Shown here: positions 1 through 5,370 of the stretch, one piece after another
Numbering within the stretch: the stretch's first letter is position 1
Layout: each line of letters starts with the position of its first letter
From: Phycisphaerales bacterium
Lineage (GTDB): Bacteria > Planctomycetota > Phycisphaerae > Phycisphaerales > SM1A02
Length of the DNA: 6,119 nucleotides
Assembly (NCBI GenBank): GCA_007127615.1
Contig: SKZB01000257.1
Location: 1-6,119 of the forward strand
Reading direction: 5' to 3'
Position numbers and translations under genes: made by a program
Notes under the pieces: model-generated
What the model was told of the DNA's origin: nothing
The model's database searches: none
The model's input: the letters and a program-made list of their open reading frames with translations, nothing else

Positions 1-1
1 C

Positions 2-226
2 CATCACCGCCAGGCGATGCGAACCTCCGGCCGACTTGACGTCATCGCGCGGGCCCACGATGAGGTTATCGAAGCCGTCCGCGACCCGGATCGCCCTTTC
101 GCACTGGGCGTGCAGTGGCACCCCGAGCGAACGGATGAGCCCCGGTTCGGGCAGGATCTGTTCGACCAGTTCGTCGAAGCCGCCCGGCGCGGCGCTTCGA
201 TTCGCCGCCCCAGAACCGGCCCCTAG
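2..226 (+). CDS. Class I glutamine amidotransferase, PuuD/peptidase C26-like (C-terminal fragment)
   Basis: The left edge cuts this gene, leaving 74 codons that end at TAG 224-226. The readable protein starts HHRQAMR and contains RAHDEVIEAV and then GVQWHPE. In the peptidase C26 / gamma-glutamyl-GABA hydrolase family (PuuD and relatives), an HHQ-type motif is followed about 40 residues later by a Q(W/F)HPE motif whose His and Glu complete the Cys-His-Glu triad; the His here is encoded at 119-121. The nucleophilic Cys would lie upstream, outside the window. Such enzymes hydrolyse gamma-glutamyl amide bonds in the cytoplasm, for example in putrescine breakdown, but the substrate cannot be told from this piece. 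A short Arg/Pro-rich tail (RRGASIRRPRTGP) follows the fold. The family call is firm; the exact function is open. It converges on rdgB with no intergenic space. Confidence 0.85.
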   Translation, partial: HHRQAMRTSGRLDVIARAHDEVIEAVRDPDRPFALGVQWHPERTDEPRFGQDLFDQFVEAARRGASIRRPRTGP

Positions 227-879
227 TCGACCGGTCGCGCGCCGATTCCGGCCCGAGCGCGGAGGTATTCGGCCATGGCGCGGACGGCGGCTCCCCGATG
301 GGACCGGGCGTTCTTCTCTTCCGGCGACAACTCCGCGCTCGTGCACTCCGAATCCGCAAGCCAGAGCAGCGGGTCGTAACCAAAGCCGTTCTGACCGCGT
401 GGCTCATCGGTGATGACGCCCGCAAACGTGCCGCGCGTTTCGTGCACGATCGATCCGTCGGGATCGGCGAGACACAGAGCGCAGACGAACCGGGCCGTCC
501 TCCGTTCAAGCGGCACCCCGGCGAGCGACTTCAGCAGTTTGCGGTTGTTGGCCCGGTCGCGTTCGCCGCGCGGCATCGCCTCGAATTCATCCGCGGCGAA
601 CTGATCGCGTGCGTACCGCGCCGAGTACACCCCCGGCTCGCCGCCCAGCGCATCGACTTCAAGGCCGGAATCATCGGCCAGACACCGCCGCCCGGTCGCG
701 CGCGCGTAGCCGACGGCCTTCAACCGCGCGTTCGCTTCAAAGGTCTCGCCGTCTTCCACCGGCTCGGCCGGCGGCTCCGCCAGCGCCCCCAAATGAGAGA
801 GATCAATCCCCAGGGGCGCGAGAATCGCGCGAACCTCGTCAACTTTGTGTGCATTCGACGTCGCCAGGAGAATCTGCAT
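223..879 (-). CDS. rdgB: RdgB/HAM1 family XTP/dITP pyrophosphatase
   Basis: This 218-aa protein is a non-canonical purine NTP pyrophosphatase. The family hydrolyses dITP, ITP and XTP to the monophosphate plus pyrophosphate in the cytoplasm, keeping deaminated purines out of DNA and RNA. All family motifs are visible: N-terminal LLATSNAHKVDE (T7, N9, K12, E15) for the phosphates; LADDSGLEVDAL at about residues 67-78 with acidic metal/catalytic residues D69-D70; GVYSARYA at 83-90; NGFGYDP at 164-170; and ELSPEEKNARSHRG at about 183-196 with the base-contacting S-H-R triplet. Length is slightly above the usual 195-205 aa because of a short C-terminal extension (ARAGIGARPVD). The start is the ATG at 879, directly before the MQILLATSN beta strand as in homologues; no convincing Shine-Dalgarno lies close to it. 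Its TAG stop (223-225) overlaps the stop of the opposing amidotransferase gene. Confidence 0.97.
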   Translation of the reverse strand: MQILLATSNAHKVDEVRAILAPLGIDLSHLGALAEPPAEPVEDGETFEANARLKAVGYARATGRRCLADDSGLEVDALGGEPGVYSARYARDQFAADEFEAMPRGERDRANNRKLLKSLAGVPLERRTARFVCALCLADPDGSIVHETRGTFAGVITDEPRGQNGFGYDPLLWLADSECTSAELSPEEKNARSHRGAAVRAMAEYLRARAGIGARPVD

Positions 880-993
880 CGCCGTATCGTATCGTCACCC
901 CCCCTGCGGGATCCGCTGGGCACGGCCACATGATGAATGAAAGAATGTGCTTCAGGATTTTGCGCGAGTGACCCGCACGGATTCAGAAAAGGT

Positions 994-1049
994 ACGGAGG
1001 CACGGAGGCAATGAGCGACGAAGCGACGGAGGGACGGAGCGACGGAGGG
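994..1049. repeat. 8-bp purine-rich tandem array, 7 units, consensus ACGGAGSG
   Basis: Seven 8-bp units run in exact phase: ACGGAGGC, ACGGAGGC, AATGAGCG, ACGAAGCG, ACGGAGGG, ACGGAGCG, ACGGAGGG. A purine-rich tail AGGGGAGG (1050-1057) follows. The plus strand is strongly purine-biased. The 8-bp period is not a multiple of three, which argues against coding. From memory, similar CACGGAGGC-type strings occur between genes in several environmental bacterial lineages, so this may be one copy of a dispersed family; the window alone cannot show that. Confidence 0.85.
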
Positions 1050-1264
1050 AGGGGAGGCGCACGGCAGTGAAAGCCCCGAACGGGCGCCGTAGTGTCGCCA
1101 CGGGGGGAGGTGCAACCGTCACTCGTGACCCACACGATTTCCGGAAGACCCCACTTTGGTGCCGCCGCATTTGATTCCCCTCGGTAACTTTTGACGCCAT
1201 CCGGGCCGCACCGACGAAAAACTGAGCAATCAGAGATCATTCACGTGGACCTCACATTTTCACC

Positions 1265-1268
1265 GGAG
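1265..1268 (+). promoter_or_regulatory. Shine-Dalgarno for the DoxX-family gene
   Basis: GGAG ends 8 nt before the ATG at 1277, a normal spacing. It supports that start over the downstream in-frame Met at 1298, which has no comparable site. Confidence 0.6.
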
Positions 1269-1276
1269 CGAACCGA

Positions 1277-1750
1277 ATGAACCACCTGCGCGCCCTCATG
1301 GTCGGCAGCTTTGTGCCGAAATCCACCCTCGCCGATCTGTCTCTCGCGCTCAGCCGCATCGGCTTCGGCTTGATCATGGCCTTCGGCCACGGGATCAACA
1401 AGTTGCCCGGCTCGGAGGGCTTCGACGGCTTCGCGGGATTCGTCGAGAGTCTCGGCCTGCCCGCCCCGACCCTCGCGGCGTACATGGCGGTGTTCAGCGA
1501 GTTCATCGGCGGCATCCTGCTCGCGCTCGGGTTGCTCACCCGGCCGATAGCCTTTCTCCTGATCGGCACGATGGGCGTCGCCGCCTTTGTTGCCCACGGT
1601 TCGGACCCGCTCTTCGCCGCCGATGCGGACAACGGCAGCAAGGAGATGGCGCTGCTCTTCCTGCTCGGCTTTATCCCGTTCCTGGTGATCGGTTCGGGAC
1701 GCTTCGGCGCGGACCACGGCCTGCGCCAGGTATGGAAAAGCCAGGGCTGA
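1277..1750 (+). CDS. DoxX family integral membrane protein
   Basis: This 157-aa protein of the DoxX / DoxD-like family lies in the inner membrane. Four hydrophobic helices are visible at about residues 20-38, 64-86, 90-108 and 122-140. Family-typical features are the R27-x2-F-G...GHGINKLPG stretch after helix 1, the glutamate in FSEFIGGILLALGLLTRP in helix 2, and the end motif LVIGSGRFGADH, equivalent to the common G-x-G-R-(Y/F)-S/G-x-D-H ending. DoxX was named for a thiosulfate:quinone oxidoreductase subunit in archaea, but most bacterial members, including short stand-alone ones like this, have no assigned reaction; none is assigned here. It stands alone on the plus strand with a GGAG 8 nt before the ATG, and converges on the histidine kinase gene across a 30-bp gap with no clear terminator. 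Confidence 0.9.
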   Translation: MNHLRALMVGSFVPKSTLADLSLALSRIGFGLIMAFGHGINKLPGSEGFDGFAGFVESLGLPAPTLAAYMAVFSEFIGGILLALGLLTRPIAFLLIGTMGVAAFVAHGSDPLFAADADNGSKEMALLFLLGFIPFLVIGSGRFGADHGLRQVWKSQG

Positions 1751-1780
1751 TCGACCTTCCGCGCCCGAAACACCGTTCAT

Positions 1781-3700
1781 TTACGCAGCCGTCAATGACG
1801 GCGACGGTTGCATGAACTGCGCGCACTTCGTCAGAAGCATGGCGCGATCGATGGGTTTCGGCAGATGTTCATCACATCCCGCGGCCAGACACTTCTCCCG
1901 GTCCCCCGCCATCGCGTTCGCCGTCAACGCGAGAATCGGCCGGTCGTAACCGTTCGCGCGCAACGTGCGCGTCGCTTCGTAGCCGTCCATCACCGGCATC
2001 TGCATGTCCATCAGAACGAGATCGAAGGCCGGCGCGGAGGGCGGGGAAGCGGAATCGCCACCTCCGAGGAGCCGGTCCACCGCCGCCCGGCCGTGCTCGT
2101 CGATCGTGACGTCCGCCCCGGCTTGTTCGAGGTGGTGTCGAAGCAGACGCTGATTGTCCGGACTGTCCTCGACCAGGAGGATGCGTCCGGATAACTTCGG
2201 CCGCGGGAGATTCGGTTCGGATTTGCTCCGCGCCCCTGCCCGCTGCACGATGGCGCGAAGAGACAGATCGTTCCAGACCAGGGCGTGCGCTTCCACCCGT
2301 GGGGCGGCGATGCGCACGGTAAAGGTGCTGCCGCGCCCGAGTTGGCTGACCACTTCGATCTCGCCGCCGAGCAATCGCGCCAGCCGCCGCGAAATCGTCA
2401 GACCGAGCCCCGTTCCGCCGAACCGGCGACTCGAACTGCTGTCCGCCTGGGTGAACGGTGTGAAGAGTTGCGCCGTCTGCTCTTCACTCATGCCGATACC
2501 GGTATCCGCGATCTCGAAACAGACCATGCCGGGCCGCTCGCCGGTCGCGTTTCGGGTTGCGCCTGCCTGATCACCGTCCTCGAACCGTATGCGGACCGTC
2601 ACCTTGCCGTTCTCCGCAAACTTGATCGCATTGCCGATCAAGTTGATCAGGATCTGTCTCAGGCGCAGCGGGTCGGTTTCAATTTCGCGCGGGAGCGGCA
2701 CTTCGTACTCAACGTTCAGCGTCACGTTGCCGCTCTCGGCCCGAACCTGCATCAGCGTGATGACATCGTCGAGGATTTCGATCGGCGAACAGATGGTCTT
2801 TTCCAGCGTGAACTTGCCCGCTTCGATCTTCGAGAGGTCGAGTATGTCGTTCACGATGCTGAGCAGATGCTGCCCGTTCCGGCGAATCGTCTGCAGCGCA
2901 TTGCGGCGCTGCTCTATCGTCTGCTGGGGGTCGCCGAGCAGTTCGGTGTAGCCGAGAATCGCGGTCATCGGCGTGCGGATCTCGTGGCTCATGTTGGCGA
3001 GAAACGCACTCTTGGCGTGATCACCCGCCTGCAGCGTCAGCATTCGATCTTCCAGAATCGAGGCCTGCAATCTCCCCCGGTCGCGGTTCAGGCGGTAGAG
3101 ACCCGATGCCAGCAGGAACGTCGCCACGAACGAGGCCAGCGTCAGCCAAAACAATCGCGTCAGGAGCGAAGCCAGCTCGGCCTGCACGTGCGACGCCAGC
3201 GACGTCGCAGCGCGTTCCATGCACGAATCGTACTGTAACTTGAACTCTTCATACTTCTTGCTGAACAGGATCGACTCGGCTTGCGCACGATCGCCCTGGC
3301 GCACTGCGGCGAATGCTGCGAGTTCCTTGGCCACCAGTCTCTGGTTGGCCTCATCGGTCGACCGGCCGATTTCCTGATCAAAGAGCCGCGGCGAGATCTC
3401 GCGCAGGGCGGTGATCGCCCGATCCAGCGCGGGCTCATGGCGGTGGTACCGCTCTTCCCAGGTGAGATCACCCGTCGCGGCCGCCATCCGCGCCGACATG
3501 GTCAGGATCTCATCGTAGTGCCTGATCGTGCCGGTCAGTTCCTGCACTTCAAGCTGATGCGTCAGGTGGTGCGTCAGGTACTGCCGCGCGGTGATCAGCG
3601 ACCAGATCACGCAGATAAGAAGCATGGCCACCGACAACACGATCATCGTGATGTTCATGCGCACTTTCTTACTGACCGACTGTGAGTCGCCATAATCCAT
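1781..3700 (-). CDS. Hybrid sensor histidine kinase / response regulator
   Basis: A 639-aa inner-membrane hybrid kinase. Domains in order: TM1 at about 16-37; an extracytoplasmic helical sensor region (about 40-180); TM2 at about 183-205; a short linker without an obvious HAMP or PAS; HisKA with FLANMSHEIRTPM (phosphoacceptor H239); HATPase_c with N box NLIGNAIKFAENG (N353/N357), G1 box DTGIGM (D399-G403) and G2 box GGTGLGL (428-434); then a receiver at about 506-628. The receiver has acidic E511/D512, phosphoacceptor D565 in LVLMDMQMPVMDG, T593 and K615 in LPKPID, so kinase and receiver both look active. The sensor region is predicted all-helical and carries SARMAAATGD...WEERY...EP, a pattern I recall from other uncharacterised sensor kinases; its ligand is unknown. 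There is no DNA-binding output domain, so output probably passes by phosphorelay to a partner outside the window. The start is the ATG at 3700, with AGAAGG 8 nt upstream. Confidence 0.96.
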   Translation of the reverse strand: MDYGDSQSVSKKVRMNITMIVLSVAMLLICVIWSLITARQYLTHHLTHQLEVQELTGTIRHYDEILTMSARMAAATGDLTWEERYHRHEPALDRAITALREISPRLFDQEIGRSTDEANQRLVAKELAAFAAVRQGDRAQAESILFSKKYEEFKLQYDSCMERAATSLASHVQAELASLLTRLFWLTLASFVATFLLASGLYRLNRDRGRLQASILEDRMLTLQAGDHAKSAFLANMSHEIRTPMTAILGYTELLGDPQQTIEQRRNALQTIRRNGQHLLSIVNDILDLSKIEAGKFTLEKTICSPIEILDDVITLMQVRAESGNVTLNVEYEVPLPREIETDPLRLRQILINLIGNAIKFAENGKVTVRIRFEDGDQAGATRNATGERPGMVCFEIADTGIGMSEEQTAQLFTPFTQADSSSSRRFGGTGLGLTISRRLARLLGGEIEVVSQLGRGSTFTVRIAAPRVEAHALVWNDLSLRAIVQRAGARSKSEPNLPRPKLSGRILLVEDSPDNQRLLRHHLEQAGADVTIDEHGRAAVDRLLGGGDSASPPSAPAFDLVLMDMQMPVMDGYEATRTLRANGYDRPILALTANAMAGDREKCLAAGCDEHLPKPIDRAMLLTKCAQFMQPSPSLTAA

Positions 3701-3708
3701 ACGACAAA

Positions 3709-3714
3709 CCTTCT
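3709..3714 (-). promoter_or_regulatory. Shine-Dalgarno (AGAAGG) of the histidine kinase gene
   Basis: On the minus strand AGAAGG lies 8 nt before the ATG at 3700 and supports that start. Its first three bases also form the end of a small hairpin (3712-3727). Confidence 0.6.
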
Positions 3715-3727
3715 GCTTCGCAGCAGA
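3712..3727 (-). promoter_or_regulatory. Hairpin with GCGA tetraloop overlapping the kinase ribosome-binding site
   Basis: Read as mRNA on the minus strand, the segment is UCUGCU-GCGA-AGCAGA: a perfect 6-bp stem closed by a GNRA-type tetraloop. The 3' arm contains the first three bases of the AGAAGG Shine-Dalgarno, so folding could partly hide it. The pairing is seen directly; any regulatory role is inference. Confidence 0.4.
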
Positions 3728-3879
3728 TGTGGTCGGGACGGAATGCCCCGATCTGCCTCAACGATGTGTTATCGACCGACCCGGCCGCCCGCTGAATTCG
3801 CCCTCGCCGGAACGTGTTGAATTGCGACCAATCCCGCAAAGGTGCTCAAGCTGCTCCGTCGGCCGTCTCGTTTTCGGAC

Positions 3880-3908
3880 GTGACGATCGCCCAGCTCGCG
3901 ACTAGAAT
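3880..3908 (+). promoter_or_regulatory. Candidate sigma70-type promoter for prfB
   Basis: GTGACG (3880-3885, 4 of 6 matches to TTGACA) and TAGAAT (3903-3908, 5 of 6 to TATAAT) are separated by exactly 17 bp. Transcription would begin near 3915, leaving a leader of about 80 nt before the prfB ATG. Spacing and direction fit; there is no independent support. Confidence 0.45.
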
Positions 3909-3995
3909 GCTGAGACCTGACAGCAAGGTTCGCGGGCCGGAACGGCCGGTCGTTCGCCCGCATTCACGAAAACCCCGATTGAGTTCACCCCGACG

Positions 3996-5115
3996 ATGCA
4001 TTTCGACAATCACCAGACCGTCATCGACGATCTCGAGGCGCGGATTTTAACGATCCGCGACTCTCTTTAACTACGAGAAGAAGATCTCCGAACGCGACCG
4101 CCTGCAGGAGAAGATGAACGAGCCGGACTTCTGGAACAGCCAGGAGAAGGCCCAGCAGACCATCGGCGAATACAAACTGCTCAAAGCCCAGACCGAAGGC
4201 CTCGAATCCGTCATCGTCGACTTCGAGGACGCCAAGGTCGGCTACGAACTCGCGCGCGAAGCCGGCGATGACGACCTGCTCAAGGAAACCGACGAACAGC
4301 TCTTCGATCTGACCCGGCGCATGGATCGCGTCGAGCTGCAGTCTCTTCTCGCGGGCAAGCACGACCATCGCAACTGCTTCGTCACCATCAACGCGGGTGA
4401 CGGCGGTACCGAGGCCGACGACTGGGCTTCCATGCTCGAACGCATGTACCTCTACTACTGGGAGAACATGCACTGGAAGGCCGAAGAGATCAGCCGCGTC
4501 CCCGGCACCGAGGTCGGCGTCAGCGAGGTCACCTACCAGGTCAAGGGACCGATGGCCTTCGGCTACATGAACTGCGAGCGCGGCACGCACCGCCTCGCCC
4601 GCGTCAGCCCCTTCAACGCCCAGGGCAAACGCCAGACCAGCTTCGCCACCGTCGATGTCACCCCCGAGTTTGAGGAATCCGACATCGAAATCGATGAGAA
4701 CGATCTCGAACTGACGACCTTCGCGCGCTCCTCGGGACCCGGCGGGCAGAACGTCAACAAGGTCGCCTCCGCCGTGCGCATCGTCCACAAACCGACCGGC
4801 ATCATGGTCGTCGCCTCCACCCACAAGGCGCAGCTCCAGAACCGCAAGCAGGCGATGAGCATCCTGCAGGCGAAGCTCGAACAGCTCGAAGAAGAACGGC
4901 GCCAGGCGGAAATGGACGAAGCGACCGGCGGCAAGGTCGATCGCGGCTGGGGCACCCAGATCCGCTCGTATGTCATCTACGACAACCGCGTCAAGGACCA
5001 CCGCACCAGCCACGAAGTCGGCAACCCGCAATCCGTCCTCGACGGCGACCTCGAAGGGTTCATCTACGCGGAACTCCAACGCCGCCGCGCGGAGCGGGAG
5101 AAGGTCGGGGCGTAG
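3996..5115 (+). CDS. prfB: Peptide chain release factor 2, expressed through a +1 frameshift at CTT-TAA-C
   Basis: RF2 ends translation at UGA and UAA by releasing the peptide from P-site tRNA. Frame 0 begins at ATG 3996, gives 24 residues ending IRDSL, and meets TAA at 4068-4070. Skipping T4068 continues with [22 protein letters not shown] to TAG 5113-5115, for 372 aa in total (E. coli: 365). The RF2 stop-recognition tripeptide SPF falls at 204-206 and the catalytic GGQ at 249-251. Both are one residue earlier than in E. coli (205-207 and 250-252), as is the shift site (stop at codon 25 rather than 26), so the join fits the family precisely. Without the shift, the body frame has an upstream stop at 4048 and no ATG, GTG or TTG until 4114; that product would lack the first 39 residues. 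No strong Shine-Dalgarno precedes 3996. The body is intact and shows no decay, so this is not a pseudogene. Confidence 0.93.
4039..4059 (+). promoter_or_regulatory. prfB: Perfect 7-bp hairpin just upstream of the prfB shift site
   Basis: CGCGGAT (4039-4045) and ATCCGCG (4053-4059) are exact reverse complements around a 7-nt loop, TTTAACG. The stem ends 5 nt before the CTT shift codon, in the region where E. coli prfB has its stimulatory AGGGGG. The pairing is certain on paper; a role in frameshifting is inference. Confidence 0.4.
4065..4071 (+). other. prfB: prfB +1 recoding site, CTT TAA C (UAA variant)
   Basis: The leucine CTT codon is followed by TAA and then C. The wider string TCTCTTTAACTACGA differs from the E. 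coli site as I remember it (TATCTTTGACTACGA) at two of 15 positions, one of them the stop's second base, G to A. Peptidyl-tRNA on CUU can still re-pair on UUU after a +1 slip, giving Leu-Asn-Tyr instead of the classical Leu-Asp-Tyr. Confidence 0.75.
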
Positions 5116-5370
5116 CGGACGGCCCCGCGGGAAAGAATATTCTGCCGGTGGATGATCTGGCTCGGTTCAAGCAGACCCAAGACCGAAAGATCGGGTCAAG
5201 CACGGGGCGCACGCTTCGCCGTAATGGTTGGTCCCGCGGTCCGATACACAATGCGTGACACTATGCATGACACAACGCATGACATCACGCATGACATCAC
5301 GCATGACACCATGCATGACACCACGCGTGGCGGTCCCCCGTTCCCCGCGGCCACTGTCCCCGGCCATCCG
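5116..5370. other. 255-bp intergenic region between convergent prfB and the zinc-ribbon gene
   Basis: Both neighbours end here, so terminators rather than promoters are expected. GGGGC (5107-5111) can pair with GCCCC (5122-5126) across the prfB stop, but no T-tract follows. A 10-bp palindrome AGAATATTCT lies at 5134-5143. The rest is dominated by the 12-bp array. Reading frames through the array give only short repetitive peptides. Confidence 0.6.
5251..5330. repeat. 12-bp tandem array, 6 full units plus a partial, consensus AYGCATGACAYC
   Basis: The units in exact register are ATGCGTGACACT, ATGCATGACACA, ACGCATGACATC, ACGCATGACATC, ACGCATGACACC and ATGCATGACACC, then a degenerate ACGCGTGG. 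The core GCATGACA is kept in units 2-6; changes fall at unit positions 2, 5, 11 and 12. The period is four codons, so a plus-strand frame could read (M/T)HD(T/I) repeats, but the variation shows no codon-position bias and every change alters the amino acid in that frame. A non-coding minisatellite between convergent genes is the best reading. Confidence 0.9.

Larger units (their letters stand above)
880..1276. other. 397-bp intergenic region between rdgB and the DoxX gene
   Basis: The two flanking genes diverge, so promoters for both should lie here. Reading frames in it are low-complexity (Arg/Pro/Ser-rich) and resemble no protein. It contains an 8-bp purine-rich tandem array (994-1049), a short inverted repeat GTCACTCGTGAC (1118-1129) and the palindrome TTCCGGAA (1139-1146). 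A TTGACG hexamer at 1191-1196 could be a -35 box for the DoxX gene, but there is no good -10 at 16-18 bp. No tRNA or other structured RNA was recognised. Confidence 0.7.
3701..3995. other. 295-bp divergent control region between the kinase gene and prfB
   Basis: The kinase gene reads left and prfB reads right from this stretch. It holds the kinase ribosome-binding site and hairpin, an imperfect inverted repeat (GCAGAT 3723-3728 with ATCTGC 3751-3756, plus inner CGGG/CCCG) that could form in the kinase leader, and a sigma70-like promoter toward prfB. I recognise no protein or structured RNA here. Confidence 0.6.

Noticed and set aside
298..933. 211-aa plus-strand open frame opposite rdgB
   Set aside because: It is an antisense shadow; all RdgB motifs are intact on the minus strand.
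1191..1219. Sigma70 promoter for the DoxX gene built on TTGACG 1191-1196
   Set aside because: The -35 is good, but the bases 16-18 bp downstream (around ACGAAA) do not resemble a -10 box.
1788..1802. GCCGTC-AAT-GACGGC hairpin as a terminator for the DoxX or kinase gene
   Set aside because: It lies inside the last kinase codons, the stem is only 6 bp and there is no T-tract on either strand.
2285..3238. 317-aa plus-strand open frame opposite the kinase
   Set aside because: It is an antisense shadow of the HisKA/ATPase coding region with no family resemblance.
4021..5079. 352-aa minus-strand open frame opposite prfB
   Set aside because: It is an antisense shadow of a GC-rich gene, made of V/D/L/A-rich filler without domain features, while the plus strand encodes an unmistakable RF2.
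4114..5115. prfB read as an unshifted 333-aa gene starting at ATG 4114
   Set aside because: It would lose 39 conserved N-terminal residues whose codons are present just upstream in two frames, with homology continuing across the shift point.
5107..5126. GGGGC/GCCCC stem across the prfB stop as a rho-independent terminator
   Set aside because: It is a five-pair stem with a 10-nt loop and no following T-run.
5160..5215. tRNA-like stretch around GGTTCAAG
   Set aside because: It lacks a matching T-stem, anticodon arm and acceptor pairing; only the short GGTTCAA string is reminiscent.
5251..5330. CRISPR array
   Set aside because: Units are 12 bp and directly abutting, with no spacers between them.
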